DNA of 64,000 bases, from the NCBI RefSeq assembly GCF_036711975.1, contig NC_091973.1, forward strand, positions 6,758,001 through 6,822,000, in the 5' to 3' direction. Below, in pieces: positions 34,986 to 46,134 of this stretch. Below the pieces are notes generated by a model. That model did not search any database, was not told the origin of the DNA, and saw nothing but the letters and a program-made list of their open reading frames with translations. How positions within the stretch are numbered: position 1 is the stretch's first letter; each line of letters begins with the position of its first letter. Source of the DNA: Onthophagus taurus (Eukaryota > Arthropoda > Insecta > Coleoptera > Scarabaeidae). Made by a program: the position numbers and the translations under genes.

Positions 34986-35544
34986 ATAAGAATATACTTC
35001 TTATAAATAATTGATTATAACTCAAAAACTGTAACCGATGGATTGAAATGATGTGAACAAAAATTATTCATATTGAATCAGATAAAAGTAATCTATAAGC
35101 AGTGTCAACTAAACATTGACAGTTTAATAGTGACAACACAAGAAATACTAAAGTCGTAAAAATCAGCGGTTTTAGTTATAAGTATTGATCAATACTCATA
35201 GACCAGTCGGTGCATTGAGGTGACATTGCTAAAAATGTTCCATAATGAGTCTAAAAGACATAATCTATAAGCAATTTCAATCAAACTTTCACATTTATTT
35301 AGTGACAATACAAAAAGCTCACAAATCTCATGATGTGGGGTATTGGTTAAAATAATTGATTATAACTCAAAAACTGTAGCCAATTCATTGAGATGATATT
35401 AACAAAAATTGTTCATATTGAATCAGATAAAAGTAATCTATAAGCAGTTTCAACTAAACATTGACAGTTTAATAGTGACAACACAAGAAATCCCAAATTG
35501 TTAGATATCAGCGGTTTTAGTTATGTGTTGATCAATATTCCAGT
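34986..35544. repeat. ~340-bp satellite, partial array (inverted relative to 42-45 kb)
   Basis: Contains ATTGATTATAACTCAAAAAC twice (about 35010 and 35360), TTGAATCAGATAAAAGTAAT, and GTGCATTGAGGTGACATTG. All are reverse complements of constant parts of the array at 42215-45605. It ends where a non-LTR fragment is inserted. Confidence 0.85.
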
Positions 35545-36362
35545 AAAACTTAAAGAAAACAATATTTCCGCAAGCCGATGATATCATTCTATCAAATAGC
35601 TGCAAGTTTTTGGGTGTTTATCTAGACGAGCAGCTAAGTTTTGACAAACATGTTGATCATCTGGTTTCGAAATTGAACTTGTCCTTTTATGCAATTCTGA
35701 AGTTGAAGGGATGCCTCCCGCTATCGGGATTATTAGATGCGTATTATGCTCTCTGTTATTCGCATCTCTCATACAATATATTATGGTGGGGAAGATCGAC
35801 GGAGTGGCGGCGTGCCTTTGTAGCACAGAAGCGCATTATAAGATTAATCTTCGATCTAAACTGCAGAGATTCGTGTAGAGATACATTCAAGGCCAGTTTG
35901 CTTCTTACTCTTAAAAGTATATATATATAAATCAGTTGTTCATGTGCGGGTGCATGTCGATAGATACCCTGTCATGAAACATAATTACGAAACTAGATCT
36001 GATAGTTTGGTGTGCTTGGGTCATCATAAGACGGCTTTCTTTGAAAAGAGTCCACGGTATGATTTCCCAAAGCTCTATAATAATTTGCCATCTGCAATTA
36101 AAAAAGCTGATACGCTTAGCTCATTTAAACATAAAGTAAAAATGATGCTTGTAGAAAGGGCGTTTTACGACCGCCAGGAATACTTGTCATTTAATTTTAG
36201 TTTTAGTCCTAGTCAACTAGCATAGGTCATACTTCATAATTTAATTTCTCTCTTTCTTTGTTGAATATTGTGTATGTTGTGTATTATATATTGTATGTGG
36301 TTTGAACTTGTCACATCTACTATTTGTAGGCAGGTGATTAAATAAATTATTATTATTATTAT
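35545..36362 (+). mobile_element. Truncated non-LTR retrotransposon (RT C-terminus, CR1/Jockey-type)
   Basis: Broken frames encode SCKFLGVYLDEQLSFDKHVD, LSYNILWWG, then HNYETRSDSLVCLGHHKTAF, FEKSPRYDFPKLYNNLPSAI and FKHKVKMMLVERAFY. This is the conserved C-terminal part after the RT in CR1/Jockey-type elements. The 3' end is AAATAAATTATTATTATTAT near 36341-36362. The copy starts abruptly in the thumb region, so it is a 5'-truncated insertion into the ~340-bp satellite. Confidence 0.8.
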
Positions 36363-36586
36363 TTATCACACAATTCACCTTAGTAATGCGTCTCTTAGGT
36401 GGAAGTGTAATTATCATTAAAATTTGAAAAATTAAAAATTTTATTAATTAACTAAATATTGATTTAAATAAAATCAAATTTATTTAATGAATGTATTAAT
36501 TTTATTTACCAAAAAATATATATGAAAAGTATGATAACAAATTTAAGTGAAAAAAACATGAACGAAATTACTAAATTTTAAATCTC

Positions 36587-37726
36587 TTAAATTCTAGTTT
36601 TAAGATATAACAAAATATGTTGAATACTTCTCATAAAGTTCTCAAAGACTTTATTGAGATTAGCATTTTGGATAGCTATATTAGATTCAAATAATTTTAG
36701 CTGGTAGTCTCTTTCTCTTTTAGGGTAAATTCGTAAGTCTAAAATTTCAATTTTGCGATCTTTGATGAAATTGGATTTAAATTCTTCGTAATCGTCGATT
36801 CCAAGATCGCAGTAATAAGCACGAAGGATTTCGTAAATCCTTTTGGCTTGTTTTTTGCATAGTTTGAAATTGGAGCAGATTCTTTTGTATGCATCACTTG
36901 CTAAGCCGCCTCTAATTTCGTTGATAGTGAATACTGGTAAGTCAAGACAATTTGAGACATCAACTTTGTCTCTTAAATACGTAAATAATTTGTTGGGAGA
37001 TTCAACAGAAATTTTTTTTATGTCTAAAGCATTGCTTCGAAGATATTGGGAGATGGTTCTTAAAAATATGAAACCTAAACCTTGTCCTTGGTACAGAGGT
37101 GTAATAAAAAATTGACTGATTCTTCCTATTTTTTTTGTATCAAATATATAAATAGTGGCAAAACCTATGGGGGTATAACGAATGACGTTTGGTTTGACGA
37201 ATTTTTTCTCATATAAATAAATAACTTTCCAGTTATTATCAGTCATATCAATAAAGTTAGCAGCATCAATGTACATTATAATTAAACTTTCAAATCTCTG
37301 GTGTAGTTTAACAAACTCTTTGTCTTTTATATCACAAATTCGAATAGAACCCAAAATGTTTCGATCAGGTAATACCAGGTGATCGAATTCTTCAAGAGAT
37401 ACTCCATATTTTAGGCTTCTCTCATAATTCTTTAAGATATTTATAAAATCAGCCTTATTTAGAATCATAGCCTCCCTCAACCAAGGGCTTAAACAATCTA
37501 TTATATTATCAGCTTTCAATCCCCAATAAGTATCATCCCACTTATCAAGGTAAGAGATTTCAACATAACAATGATACGTATAACATGAATAAAATAATTT
37601 AACTTTCAACCCATTATAACCAAAAATGCTCTCTTTTTGAAATATTTGGTGTGTCATCTTTGGCTTACACCTTTCCTTCTTGATATCCATATCTTCAGGT
37701 GATTTAACTAGGACAAAGTTTACCAT
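36587..37726 (-). CDS. HAT1: HAT1-like histone acetyltransferase (type B), intronless
   Basis: A single uninterrupted ORF of 379 codons. The N-terminus (FVLVKSPEDM, MTHQIFQKESIFGYNGLKVK) matches the HAT1 N-terminal domain (THQ-FG-E-FGYKGLKI). The centre has FIDMTDNNWKVIYLYEK, equivalent to FIDVDDERWHYFLVFEK. The GNAT core is ISQFFITPLYQGQGLGFIFL, with the acetyl-CoA loop Q-G-Q-G-L-G. KISVESPNKLFTYLRD keeps the Glu that acts as general base in HAT1 (TAEDPSKSYVKLRD type). KKQAKRIYEILRAYY and a coiled C-terminus follow. HAT1 acetylates Lys5 and Lys12 of newly made histone H4. The sequence is clearly diverged from typical HAT1, has no introns and sits between satellite blocks, so it may be a retrocopy that stayed open. 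The start ATG is close to the usual domain start, about 20 residues shorter than vertebrate HAT1. I cannot tell whether it is the only HAT1 in the genome. Confidence 0.85.
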   Translation of the reverse strand: MVNFVLVKSPEDMDIKKERCKPKMTHQIFQKESIFGYNGLKVKLFYSCYTYHCYVEISYLDKWDDTYWGLKADNIIDCLSPWLREAMILNKADFINILKNYERSLKYGVSLEEFDHLVLPDRNILGSIRICDIKDKEFVKLHQRFESLIIMYIDAANFIDMTDNNWKVIYLYEKKFVKPNVIRYTPIGFATIYIFDTKKIGRISQFFITPLYQGQGLGFIFLRTISQYLRSNALDIKKISVESPNKLFTYLRDKVDVSNCLDLPVFTINEIRGGLASDAYKRICSNFKLCKKQAKRIYEILRAYYCDLGIDDYEEFKSNFIKDRKIEILDLRIYPKRERDYQLKLFESNIAIQNANLNKVFENFMRSIQHILLYLKTRI

Positions 37727-38035
37727 TATTTATACTCGGAATTGATAACGAAATATTATCATTTCAAATACATACCAAATATTATAGTTATGATTTTATT
37801 GGCATCGCTGGTAAAATAATTCATGTCGCACATTTTGCTTTGAACTCTTAATTTATGATTTTATTAAACTATTATTTTGGTAAAGAACTGGAGGAAAATG
37901 GGAAAACGGAAGAGATTAAATAATTAAATACATATAAAACCGGTTGTTTAGCTTTATAGGTTATGGTATGGTCTTTGTAAAAAGTACGCTTGCGCATATT
38001 TTTTTAAATCTAATCGAATTTAACCGAATTTAAAC
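37727..38035. other. HAT1-like upstream region
   Basis: Unique AT-rich sequence between the HAT1-like start and the palindromic satellite. It contains no obvious promoter element. Confidence 0.35.
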
Positions 38036-38635
38036 GATTATTTAGCCCCACGTCTTTACAGACGGCTAAACCCGAATGATTCTAGTTTTAGGCCTTGTGT
38101 TAGTTCTAATGCTAGTGCTAATGTAAAAGTAGAACTAACACTAGACCGAGAACTAGAAACGTTCGGGTTTAGCCGTCTTTAAAGACGTGGGGCTAAACCC
38201 GAACGTTTCTAGTTGTCGGTCTAGTGTTAGTCCTAGTTATAGTGCAATAAAAATATGCAACATAGTGATATATTATGCTAACTAGCGCTACTTACCACTG
38301 TCACTAGAACTAACATTAGACCTAGAACTAGAAACATTCGGGTTTAGTCGCACGTCTCTAAAGACGGCTAAACCCGAATGATTCTAGTTCTAGGTCTAGT
38401 GTTAGTTCTAGTTATAGTGCAATAAAAATATGCAACATAGTAATGTATTATGTTAACTAGCGCTACTTACCACTGTCACTAGAACTAACATTAGACCTAG
38501 AACTAGAAACATTCGGGTTTAGCCGCACGTCTCTAAAGACGGCTAAACCCGAATGATTCTAGTTCTAGGTCTTGTGTTAATTCTAATGATAGTGTAAAAC
38601 TAGAACTAAGACTAGAATGTTTGGGGTTTAAACTT
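38036..38635. repeat. Palindromic satellite, second block (about 3 units)
   Basis: Same family as 33665-34985: GGGTTTAGCCGTCTTTAAAG arms, AACTAGCGCTACTTACCACT, and ATATGCAACATAGTGATATA. Here the GCGCTA-containing spacer is inverted relative to most units of the first block. The two blocks bracket the HAT1-like gene and a retroelement. Confidence 0.9.
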
Positions 38636-38639
38636 TTTT

Positions 38640-38708
38640 TTTTCTTTTAGAGTCATTATGAAACATTTTTATCAATGTCACCTCAATGCACTGGCTAGTC
38701 TATGAGGA
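38640..38708. repeat. ~340-bp satellite fragment
   Basis: CTTTTAGAGTCATTATGAAA, ATCAATGTCACCTCAATGCA and GGCTAGTCTATGAG match the constant region of the 42-45 kb array. It is cut by the adjacent retroelement and resumes at 39730. Confidence 0.8.
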
Positions 38709-39640
38709 TCCCTGGGGAACCCCTGAAGTTGGAGGAAGTGAAGCCGCCGTAATTAACAAACTGCTGCCGACCTAAAAAGTAAGATTTGATTAACGACAAC
38801 AGAGAGGCACTTAATCCAAAGTTACTTAGCATTTTTAATAAGATAAAATGATCCAGCTGATCAAACGCCTTCCGAAAGTCGAGATATACAGCATCTGCCT
38901 GCCCTCTAGCGTCGATTACATCAGCAACAAATTGGGCGAAGCATGTCAGATTGTCGACAGTAGATCAACCACAAACAAATCCGTGTTGGGGTGGGCTTAT
39001 GTACTTGTTTAAATAATATGAGATGTGCTTGAAAAGAACGCTTTCAAAAGTCTTCGAGAAACCACACAGCCCTTCTTCAAAATTGGACAGACGTATGACT
39101 CTTTCCATAACAACGGAAAGGTAGAAGTAGGCCAGAATCGAAGCACAGTCCTTCAGTAAAAAGCTCGGTATCCCATCAACTCCAGCAATAAGAGTATTCT
39201 TTGTACGCTTCAACGCATCCTCAACCTCCTCCAAGCTGTACGCATTATATGCATCGGTAATGAGATGTTTCGATAGACGTCTGTAGCGTTTAAATTCATT
39301 CAGGCAATACAGCGAACCAGTACGCTTGTGCCTAGCGCGCATATTCTCCTTCATGCGAATACAATTCTTTACCTCCTTCGTGAACCAAGCAGGCCAACGA
39401 TGATTCGTAGAATCTCTCACAGTTTTAGGCACTGCTAAATCAAAAACATCGTGTAGCTTGTTATAAAGAAGCCGGCATGCATCATCTATCATTCCAATAC
39501 CATCCAGGTCCGATCAATTCACCTCACCCAACATCCGATACAACAAAGGTTAGTCTGCACGCTTAAAGTTATAGGTTATAGGAGCATAATCCAGAACAAC
39601 CGCTAAAGCGGCATGAAATTGTACTGACGAAAATCATGGA
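38709..39640 (-). mobile_element. Jockey-type non-LTR fragment (RT fingers and palm, internally deleted)
   Basis: The minus strand reads STNHRWPAWFTKEVKNCIRM (the tail of the endonuclease-RT linker), SLEEVEDALKRTKNTLIAGV plus DGIPSFLLKDC (RT motif 1), then FSKTFESVLFKHISYYLNKY and PPQHGFVCG. After a stop it continues STVDNLTCFAQFVADVIDAR, AVYLDFRKAFDQLDH (first catalytic Asp) and LLSLIKSYFLGRQQFV. The block with RPISLL is deleted. It ends before YADD. It lies within the ~340-bp satellite. Confidence 0.8.
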
Positions 39641-39729
39641 AATGTCGGAAATTTGTTAAGGTCGTTTTAAATCTATCATTAGTACCAACGGAACTTCTTG
39701 TATTGTAACTAAATAAATATGAGAGTTTG

Positions 39730-40165
39730 ATTGAAATTGCTTATAGAGTATGACTTTTAGAGTCATTATGAAACATTTTTATCAATGTCACCTCAATGCA
39801 CCGGCTAGTCCATGAGTATTGATCAATACTTATAAGTAAAACCGCTGATTTTTAAGACTTTAGGATTTCTTGTATTGTAACTATTAAACTGTCAATGTTT
39901 AGTTGAAACTGCTTATAGATTACTTTTATCTGATTCAATATGAACAATTTTTGTTCGTGTCATCTCAATCCATCGGTTACAGTTTTTGAGTTATAATCAA
40001 TTATTTTAACCAATACCCTAAATCAAGAGATTTTGGAGCTTCTTGCATTGTAACTAAATAAATATGAGAGTTTGATTGAAATTGCTTATAGATTATGTCT
40101 TTTAGAGTCATTATGAAACATTTTTATCAATGTAACCTCAATGCACTAGTCCATGAGTAGTGATC
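39730..40165. repeat. ~340-bp satellite, about 1.3 units
   Basis: Contains CTTTTAGAGTCATTATGAAA near 39751 and again near 40099, 348 bp apart, with the same internal text as the array at 42215-45605 and the same orientation. Confidence 0.9.
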
Positions 40166-41030
40166 AATGTTATCCACATATTATTCAATTCTTAACACAT
40201 ATTATCAACACATGTCTCGAAACCAACACATTTTCCTCCTCTTGGAAGGAGGCCAATGTTGTTCCTATTCCCAAAGTAAAATCACCAACCGCTTTTTCGG
40301 ATATACGGCCAATTAGTCTACTGCCAGCAATTTTTTTAAAGGATTTTAGAGAAGCAACTGCGCCTTATCCTATCTGATAACGGAATGGTTACAGTTTTGG
40401 TTCTTATAGATTATTCGAAAGCGTTTGACTCCCTTGATATTGATACTCTCATCTCTATTTTACATTACAGTGGCCTGGGCAATAACTCTCTCTCTCTCTT
40501 CTTACTCAATATTTAACGGGTAGATCGCAAAGGGTGATCTTAAATGATCGCCAGTCTCTACGGCGACCATTAGCCTCTGGCGTACCGCAGGGCAGTATTC
40601 TCAGTCCACTTTTATATAATGTATATACATCCACAATGTCAGAACGACTTCAATGCTGTAAATTTCACTCATATGCTGATGACACCCAGATTTACTACTC
40701 GTTCCCACCTGGAAGCAAATTGGTTGAATATGGAAAATCGGCGATTATTGCATAGCTTAAGTTTATATCACAAAATCATTACCACCAAATCGCTACCATA
40801 TCTATATGAGAAAATAACATACCGGACTGATGTACACAATCTTAATCTCAGACATCGGAATGTACTCGAAATACCCAGCCATAGAACCGAACTCTTTAAG
40901 AATTGCTTCTCGTATCAAATAGTTTTTAATTATAATTCCCTCTCATTGGAAATTAAGAACTCTACGACTAAACTGTTTAAAACCAAATATAAAAGATACC
41001 TCTGTGCTCGGTCCGGATTCTGCATGTGAA
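40166..41030 (+). mobile_element. Internally deleted non-LTR retrotransposon fragment
   Basis: Frames encode WKEANVVPIPKVKSPTAFSD and IRPISLLPAI (RT motifs 1-2), a broken first-Asp region (40390-40440), then LASGVPQGSILSPLLYNVYT and FHSYADDTQIYYS (YADD active site). After a deletion the C-terminal NLRHRNVLEIPSHRTELFKN and FKTKYKRYL follow. Stops and deletions make it inactive. It starts exactly at the edge of the ~340-bp satellite near 40165. Confidence 0.8.
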
Positions 41031-41299
41031 CTATCTTCTCTCCTTCATTAGCTGTTTTCCCTGCCAGACAACTATCAGAATCAAAATGCGGGGGAAAAAT
41101 TAAAAATTCATTTTAATTTACAAAAATTAAAAAATGCATTTTAAATAAAAAAAATATATAATCAAAGAAATATAAATAAACTTAAAAAAGACTGGAATAA
41201 TCATAATCCATACTTCAGCAAAAATTTAAGAATTATACTGGTGAAAAACCAAACTTAAGGCTCTCAAAAAGATGATGATGGACACCCAGAAAGTAGTTG
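41031..41299. other. Short non-coding spacer
   Basis: AT-rich sequence between the retroelement and the minisatellite. Nothing is identifiable. Confidence 0.35.
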
Positions 41300-42140
41300 C
41301 TGTCAGTATCAAGAACAAAACATACATAACATTGGCAGAAGACTAGATACTGCTTCTAAAAAACTAAATACTGCTTTTTGAAGACTAGATACTGCTCTGG
41401 AAGATTAAATACTGCTTTCTGAAGACTAGATACTTCCGACAGGTCTAAATACAGCGTCTGGAACACTAAATACTACCTTCTAAAGACTAAAATTGCTTTG
41501 TGGAGACTAAATACTGCTTTCTGAAGACTGGATACTGCTGACAGGTCTAAGTACTGCAAAAGAAAAATAAGATATTGTTGGAGAAAACATACATAACGTT
41601 GGCAGAAGACTAGATACTGCTTCTAGAAGACTAAATATTGCTTTCTGAAGATTAGATACTTCCGACAGGTCTAAATACAGCGTCTGGAACACTAAATACT
41701 GCCTTCTAAAGACTAAAATTGTTTTGTGGTGACTAAATACTGCTTTCTGAAGACTAGATACTGCTAACAGGTCTAAATATTACAAAAGAAAGATAAAATA
41801 TTTTGGAGAAAACATACATAACTTTGGCAGAAGACTAGATACTGCTTCTAGAAGACTAGATACTGCTGACAGGTCTAAGTACTGCAAAAGAAAAATAAGA
41901 TATTGTTGGAGAAAACATACATAACGTTGGCAGAAGACCAGATACTGCTTCTAGAAGACTAAATATTGCTTTCTGAAGACTAGATACTTCCGACAGGTCT
42001 AAATACAGCGTCTGGAACACTAAATACTGCCTTCTAAAGACTAAAATTGCTTTGTGGAGACTAAATACTGCTTTCTGATGACTAGATACTGCTGACAGGT
42101 CTAAATACTGCAAAAGAAAGATAAGATATTGTTGGAGAAA
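41300..42140. repeat. Minisatellite built on ~22-bp GACTAGATACTGCTTTCTGAA units
   Basis: Short variants such as GACTAGATACTGCTTTCTGA, GACTAAATACTGCTTTCTGA, ACAGGTCTAAATACAGCGTC and ACACTAAATACTGCCTTCTA follow each other. Larger blocks starting with ACATACATAACGTTGGCAGA recur near 41591, 41816 and 41918, giving a higher-order pattern. Minus-strand ORFs here are repeat artefacts. Confidence 0.85.
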
Positions 42141-42214
42141 ACATTAAAAAGGCGCCGGCGCCCCCTTTTAGGTGGCGCCCAGGTGCAGTGCACCCCTTGC
42201 ACCCCCCGGTAGCG
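42141..42214. repeat. GC-rich transposon remnant
   Basis: AAGGCGCCGGCGCCCCC and GCACCCCCCGGTAGCGCCGC form a short GC-rich island in otherwise AT-rich satellite DNA. It resembles the GC-rich termini of some insect retroelements. Confidence 0.35.
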
Positions 42215-45200
42215 CCGCCTCTGTGTATTGTAACTAAATAAATGTGAAAGTTTGATTGAAATTGCTTATAGATTATGTCTTTTAGAGTCATTATGAAACA
42301 TTTTTATCAATGTCACCTCAATGCACCGGCTAATCTATGAGTATTGATCTATACTTATAACTAAAACCGCTGATTTTTAAGATTTTAGGTTTTCTTGTGT
42401 TGTCACTATTAAACTATGAATGTTTAGTTGAAACTGCTTATAGATTACTTTTATCTGATTCAATATGAACAATTTTTGTTCATATCATCTCAATGTGTCG
42501 GTTACAGTTTTTGAGTTATAATCAATTATTTTAACCAATACCCCACATCATGAGATTTTGGAGCTTCTTGTATTGTAATTAAATAAATGTGAAAGTTTGA
42601 TTGAAATTGCTTATAGATTATGTCTTTTAGAGTCATTATGAAACATTTTTATTAATGTCACCTCAATGCACCGGCTAGTCTATGAGTATTGATCTATACT
42701 TATAACTAAAACCGCTGATTTTTAAGATTTTAGGTTTTCTTGTGTTGTCACTATTAAACTATCAATGTTTAGTTGAAACTGCTTATAGATTACTTTTATC
42801 TGATTCAATATGAACAATTTTTGTTCATATCATCTCAATGCGTCGGTTACAGTTTTTGAGTTATAATCAATTATTTTAACCAATACCCCACATCATGAGA
42901 TTTTGGAGCTTCTTGTATTGTAATTAAATAAATGTGAAAGTTTGATTGAAATTGCTTATAGATTACGTCTTTTAGAGTCATTATGAAACATTTTTATCAA
43001 TGTAACCGGCTAGTCTATGAGTATTGATCTATACTTATAACTAAAACCGCTGATTTTTAAGATTTTAGGTTTTCTTGTGTTGTCACTATTAAACTATCAA
43101 TGTTTAGTTGAAACTGCTTATAGATTACTTTTATCTGATTCAATATGAACAATTTTTGTTCATATCATCTCAATGCGTCGGTTACAGTTTTTGAGTTATA
43201 ATCAATTATTTTAACCAATACCCCACATCATGAGATTTTGGAGCTTCTTGTATTGTAATTAAATAAATGTGAAAGTTTGATTGAAATTGCTTATAGATTA
43301 CGTCTTTTAGAGTCATTATGAAACATTTTTATCAATGTAACCGGCTAGTCTATGAGTATTGATCTATACTTATAACTAAAACCGCTGATTTTTAAGATTT
43401 TAGGTTTTCTTGTGTTGTCACTATTAAACTATCAATGTTTAGTTGAAACTGCTTATAGATTACTTTTATCTGATTCAATATGAACAATTTTTGTTCATAT
43501 CATCTCAATGCGTCGGTTACAGTTTTTGAGTTATAATCAATTATTTTAACCAATACCCCACATCATGAGATTTTGGAGCTTCTTGTATTGTAATTAAATA
43601 AATGTGAAAGTTTGATTGAAATTGCTTATAGATTACGTCTTTTAGAGTCATTATGAAACATTTTTATCAATGTCACCTCAATGCACCGGCTAGTCTATGA
43701 GTATTGATCTATACTTATAACTAAAACCGCTGATTTTTAAGATTTTAGGTTTTCTTGTGTTGTCACTATTAAACTATCAATGTTTAGTTGAAACTGCTTA
43801 TAGATTACTTTTATCTGATTCAATATGAACAATTTTTGTTCATATCATCTCAATGCGTCGGTTACAGTTTTTGAGTTATAATCAATTATTTTAACCAATA
43901 CCCCACATCATGAGATTTTGGAGCTTCTTGTATTGTAATTAAATAAATGTGAAAGTTTGATTGAAATTGCTTATAGATTACGTCTTTTAGAGTCATTATG
44001 AAACATTTTTATCAATGGCACCGGCTAGTCTATGAGTATTGATCTATACTTATAACTAAAACCGCTGATTTTTAAGATTTTAGGTTTTCTTGTGTTGTCA
44101 CTATTAAACTATCAATGTTTAGTTGAAACTGCTTATAGATTACTTTTATCTGATTCAATATGAACAATTTTTGTTCATATCATCTCAATGCGTCGGTTAC
44201 AGTTTTTGAGTTATAATCAATTATTTTAACCAATACCCCACATCATGAGATTTTGGAGCTTCTTGTATTGTAATTAAATAAATGTGAAAGTTTGATTGAA
44301 ATTGCTTATAGATTACGTCTTTTAGAGTCATTATGAAACATTTTTATCAATGGCACCGGCTAGTCTATGAGTATTGATCTATACTTATAACTAAAACCGC
44401 TGATTTTTAAGATTTTAGGTTTTCTTGTGTTGTCACTATTAAACTATTAATGTTTAGTTGAAACTGCTTATAGATTACTTTTATCTGATTCAATATGAAC
44501 AATTTTTGTTCATATCATCTCAATGCGTCGGTTACAGTTTTTGAGTTATAATCAATTATTTTAACCAATACCCTACATCATGAGATTTTGGAGCTTCTTG
44601 TATTGTAATTAAATAAATGTGAAAGTTTGATTGAAATTGCTTATAGATTATGTCTTTTAGAGTCATTATGAAACATTTTTATTAATGTCACCTCAATGCA
44701 CCGGCTAGTCTATGAGTATTGATCTATACTTATAACTAAAACCGCTGATTTTTAAGATTTTAGGTTTTCTTGTGTTGTCACTATTAAACTATCAATGTTT
44801 AGTTGAAACTGCTTATAGATTACTTTTATCTGATTCAATATGAACAATTTTTGTTCATATCATCTCAATGCGTCGGTTACAGTTTTTGAGTTATAATCAA
44901 TTATTTTAACCAATACCCCACATCATCAGATTTTGGAGCTTCTTGTATTGTCACTGAATAAATATGAGAGTTTGATTAAAATTGTTTATAGATTATGTCT
45001 TTTAGAGTCATTATGAAACATTTTTGTCAATGTCACCTCAATGCACCGGCTAGTCCATGAGTAATGATCAATATTTATAACTAAAACCGCTGATTTTTAA
45101 GACTTTAGGATTTCTTGTGTTGTCACTATTAATCTGTCAGTATTTAGTTGAAACTGCTTATAGATTACTTTTATCTGATTCAATATGAACAATTTTTGTT

Positions 45201-45605
45201 CATATCATCTCAATGCGTCGGTTACAGTTTTTGAGTTATAATCAATTATTTTAACCAATACCCCACATCATGAGATTTTGGAGCTTCTTGTATTGTCACT
45301 AAATAAATGTGAAAGTTTGATTGAAATTGCTTATAGATTACGTCTTTTAGAGTTATTATGAAACATTTTTATCAATGTCACCTCAATGCACCGGCTAATC
45401 CATGAGTATCTATAGTTATAATTAAAACCGATGATTTTTAAGACTTTAGGATTTCTTGTATTGTAACTATTAAACTGTCAACGTCTAGTTGAAACTGCTC
45501 ATAGATTACTTTTATCTGATTCAATATGAACAATTTTTGTTCATATCATCTCAATGCATCGGTTACAATTTTTGAGTTATAATCAATTATTTTAACCAAT
45601 ACAAT
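42215..45605. repeat. ~340-bp satellite array, about 10 units
   Basis: GAGATTTTGGAGCTTCTTGT occurs near 42552, 42897, 43232, 43567, 43912, 44247 and 44582, at spacings of 345 or 335 bp. The 10-bp difference comes from loss of CACCTCAATG next to CACCGGCTAGTC. Several neighbouring units are almost identical, indicating recent amplification; units at both edges are more diverged. It is related to 34986-35544 (inverted) and 39730-40165. Confidence 0.95.
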
Positions 45606-46134
45606 AATATTAAAAAGAATTTCAAATTTAATACGCCATCTGTGGGCAAAAAGAAGAACTAATTTGAATTTGCTTTTTCTTTTTTAAATACATTGAATGT
45701 AAGATTAAATTGAGTCTGAATTCCAATTTAAATCAAAAAAAGATTAGAGTGCCACATTAAATTCATCATTATTCGTCAAAAATGAATGAATTTGAGCTAA
45801 AATATTCAAATACGTCAACGTCAAATCAAACGCGCATGCGTGACGTTATCACCTCGTCGGAAAAAACCCTGAATTTGTCTGTGAAAAAACTACAACTAAT
45901 TCTTAGAAAAAAGTGAGTATCATTACAATTCTCATTTAGGTAAGAAAAAGTTAATTATAATTTTCATTTATTTAAAACTATGGAATCAATATCAACTTTA
46001 AAAGCGAAATTAAATAAAATAAATGTTAGCGGTTGATATCTAACCTCACTTTTTAACCGAACGAATTTCAAGGATTCTAGAAAATAAACGGAGTGAATGT
46101 TTACGTGGCTATTTTATTTTTCAGATTTTACGCA
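45606..46134 (+). promoter_or_regulatory. Sgt: SGT promoter and 5' UTR
   Basis: The stretch after the satellite is unique. A likely non-coding first exon ends near 45911 at AAAAAAGTGAGTAT, and a splice acceptor TTTTTCAG at about 46117-46124 precedes the coding exon by 10 bases. A CRE-like TGACGTTATCACC motif is present near 45841. No TATA box is evident. Confidence 0.45.

Noticed and set aside
35584-35826. 80-codon minus-strand ORF opposite the non-LTR fragment
   Set aside because: It is an antisense shadow of the RT C-terminal frame.
26310-37726. HDAC6 and HAT1 as a functional acetylation gene cluster
   Set aside because: They are on opposite strands, separated by satellites, and the HAT1-like gene may be a retrocopy. 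Proximity is more simply chance.
41507-42291. Minus-strand ORFs with QYLDLSAVSSHQKAVFSL-type repeats
   Set aside because: They are translations of the short-unit minisatellite. Frames drift between units and no start or splice signal is consistent.
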